A stretch of DNA of 64,000 bases from Fervidibacter canadensis. GTDB lineage: Bacteria > Armatimonadota > Fervidibacteria > Fervidibacterales > Fervidibacteraceae. The notes beneath the pieces are model-generated. The model saw only the letters and a program-made list of their open reading frames with translations, did no database searches and was not told the DNA's origin. The position numbers and the translations under genes are program-made. Numbering within the stretch: the first letter of the stretch is position 1; each line of letters begins with the position of its first letter. Positions 1 through 8,543 of this stretch are shown in pieces. The stretch covers positions 1 through 64,000 of the forward strand of contig JBGOEJ010000003.1 of the NCBI GenBank assembly GCA_041446545.1, read 5' to 3'.

Positions 1-54
1 CGCCTTGAATAACCGCCGTTCGTTGCAGCGGACATTGCCATTTTCGCATCGCCA

Positions 55-195
55 TTGTCATTGTCGCGGCTAATAACCGCTCCAACATTTTCAGCGAAGA
101 CTAAGGGAGCGTCAGTTTGCTCCTCCTTGCTCAAGTGGCTATCAGCCACGACGCAGAAAACCTATCCCATGACTTTCCGAACATCCTCAGTTCTC
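55..195 (+). repeat. Interspersed double-hairpin repeat, copy A
   Basis: Non-coding stretch that shares its plan with copies at 5412-5531 (inverted) and 20305-20450. A first small hairpin (GCGG 66-69 with CCGC 77-80) is followed by CTCCAAC, about 50 variable bases containing GGAGCGTC, a second hairpin (GTGGCT 135-140 with AGCCAC 144-149), then ACGACGCA, CTATCCCA and CTTTCCGAACA. The loops differ between copies while the stems mostly survive, which suggests structure matters. It lies immediately upstream of the ArsA-like gene. The open frame reading through it is not believed to be coding. Confidence 0.75.
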
Positions 196-278
196 TTGGA
201 TGTGCCTTGTTGAAAGGTTCAGGCGTCACAATTTTGCTGGCGGAGGATGGGCGGAAATTGACAGGCAAAGGCTTGGTG

Positions 279-1457
279 ATGGTCATGCGGGTCTTGCTTT
301 ACACGGGCAAAGGCGGAGTCGGCAAAACAAGCGTCTCTGCGGCGACGGCACTTTGGTGCGCCGAGCGAGGCTATCGCACTTTAGTGATGAGCACTGACCC
401 CGCTCATTCGTTGGCAGACTCTTTTGCTCATCCCATCGGCAGTGAGCCGACCTTGTTGGCGGACAACCTTTGGGGCTTGGAGATTGACCCTTTCCGTGAG
501 ATTGAGGAAAACTGGGCGACGGTCAAGGACTACCTTGTCACCCTCTTTGCGTCGCAAGGGGTCAGCGACATCGTTGCCGAAGAGTTGTCCATCTTGCCTG
601 GTATGGACGAACTTTTCAGCCTGCTAAAAATCCGCCAGTTTTACGAACGCAACGCCTACGATGTCATCGTCGTGGATTGCGCCCCGACGGGGGCAACTTT
701 GCGGCTCCTCCACTTTCCCGAAATGATTGGCTGGTATATGCGTCGGCTCTTCCATGTGGAGCGGAAAGTCGTCAGCGCTATTCGCCGCTTCCGCGACGAA
801 CTTTTTTCCGTCCCCTTGCCCGGCGAGGAAGTTTACGACACCGTAGAGCGCCTTTACAAGCGCATCAGCGAAATGAAGGCGGTCTTGGCAGACCCCGAAG
901 TCACTTCCATCCGCCTCGTCCTCAACCCCGAAAAGATGGTCATTGAAGAGACGCGCAGGGCTTACACCTACCTGAACCTTTTCGGCTTCGTCTGTGACGC
1001 TGTGATTGCCAATAAAGTGTTGCCTGACGAAGTGACTGACCGCTACTTTGAGCGTTGGAAGGCGTCGCAACGGCGCTATCTGGAAGAGGTGGAAGCATCT
1101 TTCGGCGATTTGCCGATCTTTCGGGTTCGCCTTTACGAGCAGGAAGTCGTCGGCTTGGGAGCCTTGCGACGGATGGCAGCCGACCTTTACGGCGACCGCG
1201 ACCCGACGGAGCGATTGGCAAAAGGGGAACCATTGCGCATCCGAAAGCGGGGCGACGATTACTTGCTGGAATTGCACCTTCCTTTCACCCAAAAGGGCGA
1301 GGTGCATTTGCGACGCAAGGGGGACGAACTCATTTTGCGGGTCGGCACCATCAAGCGTCACCTCGTTTTGCCCCACATCTTGGCGAAGCGGGAAGTGAAA
1401 GAGGCGCGCATGGATGGCGAGTGGCTAAGGGTGCGGTTTGCCGAAAAATCAAGGTGA
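279..1457 (+). CDS. ArsA/Get3-family ATPase with C-terminal HSP20-like domain
   Basis: Predicted cytosolic P-loop ATPase of the ArsA/GET3 (SIMIBI) class, about 392 residues. The deviant Walker A motif GKGGVGKTS lies about ten residues from the start, followed by the family signature STDPAHSLAD and the switch VVDCAPTGATLRLL. The last 75 or so residues (from about GEPLRIRKRGDDYLLELHLP) resemble the HSP20-like domain appended to many bacterial ArsA homologues. The frame is open to 117, but that part is repeat DNA, so ATG 279 (or ATG 285, six bases on) is the likely start. No arsB, arsC or arsR gene lies nearby, so an arsenite pump role is not supported; targeting of membrane proteins or another client role is equally possible. 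Its stop overlaps the convergent beta-propeller gene by 9 bp. Confidence 0.88.
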   Translation: MVMRVLLYTGKGGVGKTSVSAATALWCAERGYRTLVMSTDPAHSLADSFAHPIGSEPTLLADNLWGLEIDPFREIEENWATVKDYLVTLFASQGVSDIVAEELSILPGMDELFSLLKIRQFYERNAYDVIVVDCAPTGATLRLLHFPEMIGWYMRRLFHVERKVVSAIRRFRDELFSVPLPGEEVYDTVERLYKRISEMKAVLADPEVTSIRLVLNPEKMVIEETRRAYTYLNLFGFVCDAVIANKVLPDEVTDRYFERWKASQRRYLEEVEASFGDLPIFRVRLYEQEVVGLGALRRMAADLYGDRDPTERLAKGEPLRIRKRGDDYLLELHLPFTQKGEVHLRRKGDELILRVGTIKRHLVLPHILAKREVKEARMDGEWLRVRFAEKSR

Positions 1458-2519
1458 CGAGGGCGGATGGGCTTCCACCGCCATCACTCCCATCCCGACA
1501 GGCAAAGTAGCAGTCACCTGAAGCGTTCGCAGGTCAATGACGCTGACTGTCCCGTCGTCTTGATTGCCGACAATAAGCCACCTGCCATCCCGACTGACGC
1601 AACCCCGATGGGGACGCTTGCCGACTTTCACCGTCCCGACGACCTGCAACCCTTCCACATCTATGACCGTCACATCGTCGCTGCCCGCATTGAGCACATA
1701 GACGCGCTTGCCATCGGGCGACGGGACGGGCATGCGGGGATTGACGCCAACTTTCAGCGTCGCCAAGACCCGCAAGTCAGGGGCTTGCAAGATGGTGACA
1801 TCGTGGCTCTCAAAGTTGGTGCAAAGGATGCGCCCTTTCGCCCACGCCAAAAGCCAAGGACGCTTTCCGACCGTCGCTTGGGCGACGATTTTCCCTTCGG
1901 GCAAGGCGATGGCGAACACTTCGTTAGAGCCTCGGCAATTGGTGAACGCCCTTTGCCCATCAGGCGAAAGGAGCATGTCGTAAGGAGATGCGCCAACTAA
2001 GATGCGGCAGGTTTCTCGGCAGGCGGCAATGTCCACGAGGCTCACAGCGTTGGAACCTTCGCAGGCGACCAAGAGCCAGCGACCGTCAGGCGTGACGGCG
2101 GGGATGCGGGGGATTTCGCCGACAGAGATTTCACCGACGACTTTGAGGGCTTGAAGGTCAATGACGCAAACAGAAGCACTTTGCGTGTTGGTGACGAAAG
2201 CGAAGTGACTGTCAGGTGTGACTACGACATTGCCCGGTGATTTGCCGACAGGGAGTTTGGTGATGAGACGGGGCGAGTGCGTGTCCAAAATGGCGCAGGC
2301 ATTTTCGTCTTCTACGGCGACGACGAAATAGCGCCCGTCAGGGGTCAACGCCGCTCGGTGCAAGTTCTTCCCGACATCCAGTTGAGCGACGACGGAGCGA
2401 TGGGAAGGGTCAATGACGGTGACCAACCCTTGCCGACTTGTCACCCAAACCCAATCCTGCCAATTGGCGTTGCCCATCAGCATCACGCCCAGCAGCAAGC
2501 CGAGCCCAAAGTGCTTCAC
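1449..2519 (-). CDS. Secreted YVTN-type beta-propeller protein
   Basis: 356-residue protein with an N-terminal signal peptide (hydrophobic run GLGLLLGVMLMG) followed by about seven repeats of a YVTN/YncE-like propeller blade. Recurring elements are V-x-V-I-D near the blade centre, V-x-V-G-x-x-P (IRVGASPYD-like) and P-D-G-R-x-x-x-V. Predicted to act outside the cytoplasm as a binding scaffold; blades of this kind often bind surface ligands or redox partners, but no partner can be named. Start is GTG 2519, preceded by AAAGG on the minus strand. It is transcribed in the same direction as the tRNA and trxB upstream. Confidence 0.87.
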   Translation of the reverse strand: MKHFGLGLLLGVMLMGNANWQDWVWVTSRQGLVTVIDPSHRSVVAQLDVGKNLHRAALTPDGRYFVVAVEDENACAILDTHSPRLITKLPVGKSPGNVVVTPDSHFAFVTNTQSASVCVIDLQALKVVGEISVGEIPRIPAVTPDGRWLLVACEGSNAVSLVDIAACRETCRILVGASPYDMLLSPDGQRAFTNCRGSNEVFAIALPEGKIVAQATVGKRPWLLAWAKGRILCTNFESHDVTILQAPDLRVLATLKVGVNPRMPVPSPDGKRVYVLNAGSDDVTVIDVEGLQVVGTVKVGKRPHRGCVSRDGRWLIVGNQDDGTVSVIDLRTLQVTATLPVGMGVMAVEAHPPSSP

Positions 2520-2546
2520 GCCTTTTCACGCCCCGCAAAGGAAAAA

Positions 2547-2621
2547 TGGTGGGCGGTGGAGGAATTGAACCTCCGACCTCGTCGTCGTCAACGACGCGCT
2601 CTCCCACTGAGCTAACCGCCC
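2547..2621 (-). tRNA. tRNA-Val (GAC anticodon)
   Basis: A complete cloverleaf can be folded on the minus strand. The acceptor stem is GGGCGGT (2621-2615) with ACCGCCC; the D arm is GCTC/GAGC; the anticodon stem CGTCG/CGACG encloses loop TTGACGA, giving anticodon GAC (reads GUC/GUU valine codons); the T arm is GGAGG-TTCAATT-CCTCC. Discriminator base A73 is followed by an encoded CCA (2549-2547). A possible -10 (CATAAT, 2647-2642) lies upstream. No other tRNA is adjacent. Confidence 0.97.
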
Positions 2622-2699
2622 ACCCAATTTTGGGCGCTTCAATTATGACGCAACAACTCAATGTTGTCCGCTGGGTGCGAGGGTGTTCGGAAACCGAAC

Positions 2700-2757
2700 T
2701 CAAGTCAGGGTTTTCAGGGTGCGGTTTGAAACCGCTTAGTAGCCGCGACGACTTTGG
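2700..2757. repeat. Short hairpin repeat (CAGGGTGCGGTTT type)
   Basis: Between trxB and tRNA-Val. GTCAGGGTTTTCAGGGTGCGG is closely matched at 5541-5561 (ATCAGGGTTTGTAGGGCGCGG). Here the stem is GCGGTTT (2721-2727) with AAACCGC (2729-2735); just upstream GTTCGGAAACCGAAC forms a second small palindrome. It is probably a dispersed REP-like element and could also terminate trxB transcription, although no T-run follows. Confidence 0.5.
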
Positions 2758-3735
2758 TCATTTGGCGGCGGTGAAAGCGTGGCTGACTTTCAAGGCTTCG
2801 TAGCCTTTGTCTTCCAATTCACCCAGCCATCGCTCTGCCATGATGGCGGCGGCGCAACCGAAGCCCGCAGCGGTGACGGCTTGACGGAAGGTATGGTCGT
2901 GACAATCGCCCGCCGCAAAGACGCCGGGCACGCTCGTCCGCTGATAGCGATCCACGACGATGTAACCCCGCTCGTCTAACTCCAACTGTCCCTCAAAGAG
3001 TTTCGTGTTGGGTTCGTGCCCGATGGCAAGGAAGACGCCATCTAAGGGCAACTCACTTTCCTCGCCCGTCTTGACATTTTTCAGCCGAACACCCGTCACC
3101 GTTTGGTCGCCCAAAATCTCGGTGACGACGGTGTTCCAGATGAACTCAATCTTGGGATTTTTGAAGGCACGCTCTTGCATGATTTTGCTCGCTCTCAGTT
3201 GGTCGCGGCGGTGGATGACATAAACCTTGCGGGCATGGTGGGTCAGGTAAAGGGCTTCCTCCATCGCGCTGTCACCACCACCGATGACGCAGACAACCTT
3301 GTCGCGGTAGAACCAACCGTCGCAGGTAGCACAAGTGGAGACACCCCGACCGAAAAATTTCTCCTCACTGGGCAAACCCAGTCGTCGGGGTGACGCACCT
3401 GTTGCGATGATGAGGGCGAGGCAGCGAAAAACATTGCCCGCACTCGTCTCCACCTCAAAGGGATGTTCCCGCAAGTTCACCCGAACGGCGTCCTCGTAAA
3501 GGATGCGGGTGCCGAACCGTTCGGCTTGTTGCAGCATCCGTTGCATCAACTCAGGACCCAAAATGCCTTCGGGAAAACCTGGGAAGTTTTCCACATCGGT
3601 CGTCGTCATCAATTGCCCACCCATGGCGCTGCCGGCAAGCAGGAGTGGATGAAGCATCGCCCGTGCGGCGTAAATGCCTGCCGTCAGCCCCGCAGGTCCT
3701 GAGCCGATGATGATGACCTTTTCCGCTTCCGCCAT
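2758..3735 (-). CDS. trxB: Thioredoxin-disulfide reductase
   Basis: NADPH-dependent flavoenzyme that reduces thioredoxin in the cytoplasm. Normal family length (about 325 residues). The FAD-binding motif IIIGSGPAGLTAGIYAAR is at the N terminus; the redox-active CATC is at about residues 135-138 in STCATCDGWFY; the NADPH-binding motif VIGGGDSAMEEALYL follows, and the second FAD motif FAAGDCHDHTFRQAVTAAG lies near the C terminus. ATG 3735 is chosen because AGGAGG sits nine bases upstream; TTG 3741 would be too close. It lies 18 bp downstream of nuoM and is probably co-transcribed with it. Confidence 0.96.
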   Translation of the reverse strand: MAEAEKVIIIGSGPAGLTAGIYAARAMLHPLLLAGSAMGGQLMTTTDVENFPGFPEGILGPELMQRMLQQAERFGTRILYEDAVRVNLREHPFEVETSAGNVFRCLALIIATGASPRRLGLPSEEKFFGRGVSTCATCDGWFYRDKVVCVIGGGDSAMEEALYLTHHARKVYVIHRRDQLRASKIMQERAFKNPKIEFIWNTVVTEILGDQTVTGVRLKNVKTGEESELPLDGVFLAIGHEPNTKLFEGQLELDERGYIVVDRYQRTSVPGVFAAGDCHDHTFRQAVTAAGFGCAAAIMAERWLGELEDKGYEALKVSHAFTAAK

Positions 3736-3753
3736 CGTCAACGACCTCCTTTG

Positions 3754-5319
3754 TCAGCGGTTTGGTTGTTGTGCCAAGGGAGAAGTCCGATAGACCTTTC
3801 CCGCCACCGCCTTGCCCTTCACCGATTGAAGCGTAGCGAGCACGGAAGGTTCCATCGGCTTGAGCAGCCATCGGGGATAGATGCCGATGGCAAAGAGCAA
3901 GAGCGTGACGGGCAAAAGAACCAACCACTTCTCCCGAAAAGTCAAATCGGGCAGCCAACGGTTTTCGGGTTTGGTGAGAGGACCGTGAAAGACATTGCGC
4001 CATAGCCAAAGCAAATAAACAGCCGCCAAAACGATGCCAAAGGCTGCCGTCGCCGCCCAATACCAATGCACCTGAAAAGCGCCCGCCAAAATCAAAAACT
4101 CGCCGACAAACCCGTTCAAGCCGGGCAACCCGACGGATGCCATCAGAGCGATGAGGAAAAAGGCGGCACAAGTCGGCATCACTTTAGCAAGCCCACCATA
4201 TTCGCTCATCAACCGCGTGTGGCGGCGCAGGTAAAGCATCCCGACGAGCATGAACAGCGTCCCCGTGCTCAAGCCGTGATTGACCATTTGCAAAACGCTT
4301 CCCATCATCGCTGTCGGGTGGAAACTGAAAATGCCCAAAGTGATGAAGCCCATGTGGGCGACGGACGAGTAGGCGATAAGTCGCTTGATATCTGTCTGCA
4401 CCCAAGACATCAACGCCCCGTAGAGGATGGCGATGAGAGACAACCAGACCATCACGGGCGCAAAGATTTGAGTGGCATCGGGAAACAAGGGCAAACAGAA
4501 GCGCAAGAAGCCGTAACTGCCCATCTTCAGCAAAACGCCCGCCAAAATCACGCTCCCTGCCGTCGGCGCTTCCGTGTGGGCATCAGGAAGCCAAGTGTGC
4601 AACGGGAACATGGGCACTTTGATGGCGAAGGCGAGGGCGAAGGCGGCAAAGAGCCAAAGTTGCCACGAGACAGGAAGACGATGTGCCAATAACTCATCTA
4701 ACCCAAAAGACAACCTGCCTTCCGTTTGGGCGTGGTGGAGGGCGAGCGTCAAGATAGCGACGAACATCAACACACCGCCCAAAAGGGTGTAGAGCAAAAA
4801 CTTCGTCGCCGCGTAGGTGCGGTTGCCACTCCCCCAGACAGCGATGAGCAGGAACATCGGCACTAACATCCCTTCCCAACAAGCGTAAAAGAGGAGCAAA
4901 TCACGGGCGGTGAAGACGCCGACCAAAGTCGCCAAAATGAGCAAAAGGCAAAGGTGGAACTCCTTGACCCGCTCCTGAATTTCGTCCACCGAAACCAAAA
5001 CGCAAAGCGGACCGAGAAAAAGCGTCAGCAACAACAAGGGCATGCTAATACCGTCCACGCCGAACAACAGCCGCGCCCCTAAGGGCGGAATCCAAGGCAA
5101 CTCAAAGGTGAACTGCCAACCCGCTTCCCGCCAATCAAACTGGGCGAACATCAGGATGCCGACGAGGAACGCCAACAAGGTCGCGGCAAAGGCGATCCCC
5201 CGATGGCGGTTCGGCGCATCGGCGGGCGTAACGGCAATCAACGCCACGCCCCCCAAAAGCAGCAACAAAATCAGCGGAATCGCCAGCGTGTCCATCAGGT
5301 GCGTTGTCGGTAAGTTCAC
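3754..5319 (-). CDS. nuoM: NADH-quinone oxidoreductase subunit M (NuoM/ND4-like)
   Basis: Antiporter-like, proton-translocating membrane subunit of complex I; 521 residues, about 14 transmembrane segments. Conserved features include the membrane glutamate in CWEGMLVPMFLL, the lysine and following loop in AIKVPMFPLHTWLPDAHTEA, and KRLIAYSSVAHMGF. The start is GTG 5319 with AGGAGG about 11 bases upstream. No other nuo gene occurs in the window: trxB is downstream and repeats plus an oppositely oriented ABC operon are upstream. It therefore appears to be an orphan subunit, either the only nuoM in a scattered complex I or a duplicate used in a related ion-pumping complex. Confidence 0.93.
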   Translation of the reverse strand: MNLPTTHLMDTLAIPLILLLLLGGVALIAVTPADAPNRHRGIAFAATLLAFLVGILMFAQFDWREAGWQFTFELPWIPPLGARLLFGVDGISMPLLLLTLFLGPLCVLVSVDEIQERVKEFHLCLLLILATLVGVFTARDLLLFYACWEGMLVPMFLLIAVWGSGNRTYAATKFLLYTLLGGVLMFVAILTLALHHAQTEGRLSFGLDELLAHRLPVSWQLWLFAAFALAFAIKVPMFPLHTWLPDAHTEAPTAGSVILAGVLLKMGSYGFLRFCLPLFPDATQIFAPVMVWLSLIAILYGALMSWVQTDIKRLIAYSSVAHMGFITLGIFSFHPTAMMGSVLQMVNHGLSTGTLFMLVGMLYLRRHTRLMSEYGGLAKVMPTCAAFFLIALMASVGLPGLNGFVGEFLILAGAFQVHWYWAATAAFGIVLAAVYLLWLWRNVFHGPLTKPENRWLPDLTFREKWLVLLPVTLLLFAIGIYPRWLLKPMEPSVLATLQSVKGKAVAGKVYRTSPLAQQPNR

Positions 5320-5411
5320 GACACCCTACGCCTCCTTGCCTTGCCCACAAGCCTTTGTCCTGACGGCGTTGTATCCTGCCACAAGGCTTTTGCGTTGTCA
5401 TCGTCGGGAGA

Positions 5412-5531
5412 GGAGGCTCGGAAAGACATGGGATAAGTTTTGTGCATCGTGGCACTTTGGTCGTGACTAATAGCCATTCAAACCGACGCTCCCTCCGACC
5501 TTCCGCTGGAGCGGCTATTAGCCGCCAATGG
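5412..5531 (-). repeat. Interspersed double-hairpin repeat, copy C (inverted)
   Basis: On the minus strand this matches the elements at 55-195 and 20305-20450. GCGGCTAATAGCCGC (5525-5511) is a perfect hairpin followed by CTCCA; then GGAGCGTCGGTTTG, TGGCTATTAGTCACGACCAAA, CACGATGCACAAAACTTATC and CTTTCCGAGC. It occupies most of the 5320-5692 gap between two divergent operons. No gene is visible in this gap. Confidence 0.75.
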
Positions 5532-5540
5532 GAAGCCAAA

Positions 5541-5610
5541 ATCAGGGTTTGTAGGGCGCGGTTTCCAACCGCGCCGACAATTTTGGTCGGCACGGCATAA
5601 AGCCGTGACT
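5541..5610. repeat. Hairpin repeats GTAGGGCGCGG and CACGGC-GCCGTG
   Basis: Two adjacent perfect stems. GGCGCGGTT (5555-5563) pairs with AACCGCGCC (5567-5575), with the lead-in TCAGGGTTTGTA shared with the element near 2705. CACGGC (5591-5596) pairs with GCCGTG (5602-5607). They directly adjoin double-hairpin copy C, so different repeat classes cluster here. Confidence 0.55.
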
Positions 5611-5692
5611 TAGGGCTGATTGGACACAAGCACTCACAGTTGAGCCCTAATGCTTCCTTCTGCTGCCGCAAAATTTGGGACGGTGAGTGGGC

Positions 5693-6781
5693 ATGGTGGC
5701 TGTCCGATTGCAAGGCATCGTCAAGTGGCTGGGCAAGACTTTGGTGCTACGGGGCGTGGATTTGACCGTTGAAGGAGGCGAGTTCTTTTTCGTCCTTGGT
5801 CCGTCAGGTTGCGGAAAGACGACTTTATTGCGCATCGTCGCAGGCTTTCTCGTCCCTGACGAAGGGCAAGTCTTTTTCGGCGATCGGGAGGTCACGACGG
5901 TCCCGCCCCACAAACGCAACGCCGCGATGGTCTTTCAGCACTACGCCCTTTTCCCCCACATGACCGTCTGGGACAATGTGGCTTATGGCTTGCGGTTGCG
6001 GAAATTGCCCCGCAAGGAAACCGAATGGCGCATCCGAGAGGCATTGAAGTTGGTGCGCTTGGAAGGTTTTGAGCGGCGCTACCCATCGCAATTGTCGGGC
6101 GGTCAGCAACAGCGGGTCGCATTAGCCCGCGCCATCGCCGTCCACCCTGATGTGTTGCTGTTGGACGAACCGCTCTCCAACTTGGACGCCAAATTGCGCG
6201 CCGAAATGCGGGGCGAACTGAAAGCCTTGCAACGGCAACTGGGCGTGACGGCAATCTATGTCACCCACGACCAGAAAGAAGCCTTAGCGATGGCAGACCG
6301 CATGGCGGTCATGAAGGACGGGATGATTTTGCAAGTCGGGACGCCGACAGACCTTTACCGCCGTCCCGCTTCCCGTTTCGTCGCCGAATTTTTGGGCGAT
6401 GCGAACATTTGGGATGGACGCATCATCGCTGTCCATGCCGATGGAGTGGAAGTGGAGACACCGTTCGGGAAATTGCACTGTCAGCGTCCTGACTTTTCCG
6501 TCCAAGTCGGCGATGCCGTTTGGGTGATGGTGCGCCCTGAAGCGGTGCAAGTGACGAGAGGTGACGAAGGAACATCTGCTGAGAACACTTTCGTCGCCCG
6601 TCTCGTGCGGGCGACTTACTTGGGCGAAGCGATGGAGTTAGTCTTGCGGTTGTCCAATGCCGAAATCAAAGCCCTTCATTTTCGTCCCGACGGGGGGTTG
6701 CCCGATGAAGTCCGCCTCAAAGTTGCCGCCGACGACCTTCGCCTCCTCCCTCGCCACGAAGCGACAGCGCCGACAGATTGA
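5693..6781 (+). CDS. ABC transporter ATPase (FbpC/PotA-like)
   Basis: Cytoplasmic ATPase subunit of an importer of the iron(III)/polyamine/thiamine/sulfate class, about 362 residues. Walker A GPSGCGKTT, Q-loop VFQHYALFPHMTVWDNV, signature LSGGQQQR, Walker B VLLLDEPLSNLDA and the switch histidine in YVTHDQ are intact; the C-terminal 100 residues form a TOBE-type regulatory domain. ATG 5693 is preferred because GGTGAG lies five bases upstream; GTG 5687 is in frame but overlaps it. The 3' end overlaps the permease gene, so the two are translationally linked. No periplasmic binding protein gene adjoins, leaving the substrate open. Confidence 0.92.
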   Translation: MVAVRLQGIVKWLGKTLVLRGVDLTVEGGEFFFVLGPSGCGKTTLLRIVAGFLVPDEGQVFFGDREVTTVPPHKRNAAMVFQHYALFPHMTVWDNVAYGLRLRKLPRKETEWRIREALKLVRLEGFERRYPSQLSGGQQQRVALARAIAVHPDVLLLDEPLSNLDAKLRAEMRGELKALQRQLGVTAIYVTHDQKEALAMADRMAVMKDGMILQVGTPTDLYRRPASRFVAEFLGDANIWDGRIIAVHADGVEVETPFGKLHCQRPDFSVQVGDAVWVMVRPEAVQVTRGDEGTSAENTFVARLVRATYLGEAMELVLRLSNAEIKALHFRPDGGLPDEVRLKVAADDLRLLPRHEATAPTD

Positions 6782-8456
6782 CTATTCCCTTGCGTCCTTG
6801 GCATTGTGGGCATCTTTGTGGGCTGTCTTTTTCGCCTTCCTTTTCTATCCCATCGCCTTCATGCTCAAAGGCGCCGTCTGGCATGAAGGGCGCTTCACCC
6901 TCACCTTCTTTGCGTTGCTACTCCAAGACCCCGCCCTCGCCGACGCCCTCAAAGGTAGTTTTGGGTTGGCGCTGACGACGACTCTTTTGACCCTTTCCCT
7001 CGCTGTCCCCATCGCCTTCGTCATGGTGCGCTATGAACTGCCGATGAAAAGCGCCCTCAACTTGCTGCTCCTTGTGCCGATGATTTCGCCGCCCTTTGTC
7101 AGCGCCGTCGCTGTCCGACAGTTGTTGGCGCGCTACGGTCCGCTCAATCAGTTGCTGATGGCAGTCGGTCTTGTTGACCCGCTCAATCCGCCCTCTTGGC
7201 TGGACTTTCCTTTCTGGGGCATCGTCATCCTGCAAGTCCTGCACTTTTTGCCCATCGCTTACCTGAATGCCGTCGCCGCCCTCGTGCGTGTGGACCGTTC
7301 GTTGGAAGATGCCGCCAAATCGCTGGGGTCATCGGGTTGGCACCTCTTTCGCACCATCACGCTGCCATTGATGATGCCCGGCTTGTTTGCCGCTGCCAGC
7401 CTTGTTTTCATCCTCGCCTTCACCGACTTGGGGACGCCGCTCATCTTCAACTACCAGCGGGTCGTCGCCCTCCGCATCTTCCACATGGTGGAGACGGCGT
7501 TGGAAAATCCGTCAGGCTATGCCCTCGTTTTGGTCGTCATGGCGCTGAGCCTTCTGACTTTTTGGGCAGGGAAGCGATGGATGGAGCGGTGGCAAGTTCA
7601 GACACTTCCGCGTGGTCCCGCCGATAGTGGCGAAGAGAAATTGCCGTCGTCCCTCGCTGGGGCAATCAGCCTCGCCATCTTGCTCGTCACCTTCGTCGCC
7701 ATCCTTCCGCAAGTTGCCGTCGTCCTCAATGCCTTTTCCGACCGATGGTTCATGACGGTGCTGCCTGACCGATGGACGCTTCGGCATTTCCAAAACTTGC
7801 TCGTCCATCCGCTCACCTTGACGAGTTTGCGCAACAGTCTGCTTTACAGCCTTGCCAGTGCCTCCCTTGACATTTTGCTCGGTTTGACCATCGCTTATCT
7901 GGTCGTTCGGCGCAAAGCGCCCCTGCCCAACTGGCTGGACGGTGCGGCGATGTTGCCGCTGGCAGTTCCTGGCATCGTCGTCGCCTTTGGCTATGTTGGC
8001 GCTTTCGCCAACACGCCCTTAGACCCTCGCATCAATCCCGTGCCGTTGTTGGTCATCGCCTACGCCATCCGTCGGTTGCCTTACATGGTTCGGGCATGCT
8101 ATGCGGGCTTGCAGCAAGCCAGCGAGGCGTTGGAGGAAGCGGCGCTCAATCTTGGTGCGTCTCCGTTGCGGGCATTCGTCCAAATCACGCTCCCGCAAAT
8201 CGTCCCGCATTTGGTGACAGGCGGCATCATGGCGTTTGCCTTTGCGATGTTGGAAGTGTCCGACAGCCTCATCCTTGCCTTTGAGCAAAATTACTTCCCC
8301 ATCACGAAGGCGATTTACGCCTTGGCAAACCGTTTGGAAGGCGGAGCGCAGATGGCATCGGCGATGGGTGTCTTGGGCATGCTCGTCCTCGCCCTTGCCT
8401 TGACACTTTCTTTGCGTTTGATGGGACGACGCTTGGGCGAAGTCTTTCGGCTGTGA
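6705..8456 (+). CDS. ABC transporter permease, two fused modules (FbpB/ThiP-like)
   Basis: Inner-membrane permease of about 583 residues with roughly 12 transmembrane helices and two binding-protein-dependent transport modules. Each module carries an EAA-loop: SLEDAAKSLGSSGWHLFRTI in the first half and ALEEAALNLGASPLRAFVQI in the second. Such double-length permeases are typical of ferric-ion (FbpB) and thiamine (ThiP) importers. ATG 6705 follows a GGGGGG run and overlaps the ATPase gene by 77 bp; ATG 6657 would overlap by 125 bp. A substrate-binding protein must be encoded elsewhere. Confidence 0.9.
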   Translation: MKSASKLPPTTFASSLATKRQRRQIDYSLASLALWASLWAVFFAFLFYPIAFMLKGAVWHEGRFTLTFFALLLQDPALADALKGSFGLALTTTLLTLSLAVPIAFVMVRYELPMKSALNLLLLVPMISPPFVSAVAVRQLLARYGPLNQLLMAVGLVDPLNPPSWLDFPFWGIVILQVLHFLPIAYLNAVAALVRVDRSLEDAAKSLGSSGWHLFRTITLPLMMPGLFAAASLVFILAFTDLGTPLIFNYQRVVALRIFHMVETALENPSGYALVLVVMALSLLTFWAGKRWMERWQVQTLPRGPADSGEEKLPSSLAGAISLAILLVTFVAILPQVAVVLNAFSDRWFMTVLPDRWTLRHFQNLLVHPLTLTSLRNSLLYSLASASLDILLGLTIAYLVVRRKAPLPNWLDGAAMLPLAVPGIVVAFGYVGAFANTPLDPRINPVPLLVIAYAIRRLPYMVRACYAGLQQASEALEEAALNLGASPLRAFVQITLPQIVPHLVTGGIMAFAFAMLEVSDSLILAFEQNYFPITKAIYALANRLEGGAQMASAMGVLGMLVLALALTLSLRLMGRRLGEVFRL

Positions 8457-8543
8457 CGGATTAGCCCCGTCGCTTCGTCCGCATCAAAATCCATCAACGG
8501 TGAGCATCGCTCATTCACGCTCACTTCAGGGAGGTGTCGGGCG

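Noticed and set aside
624..1376. Long antisense frame opposite the ArsA-like gene
   Set aside because: It mirrors a strongly supported gene, has no ribosome-binding site and yields a sequence without family features; high-GC third-position bias creates such frames.
279..1457. Arsenite efflux pump ATPase (arsA of an ars operon)
   Set aside because: No arsB, arsC, arsD or arsR in the window; only the broader ArsA/Get3 family can be supported.
3551..4171. Antisense-frame protein overlapping nuoM and trxB
   Set aside because: Same strand but different frame, crossing the ends of two well-supported genes; Arg/Gly-rich nonsense-like composition.
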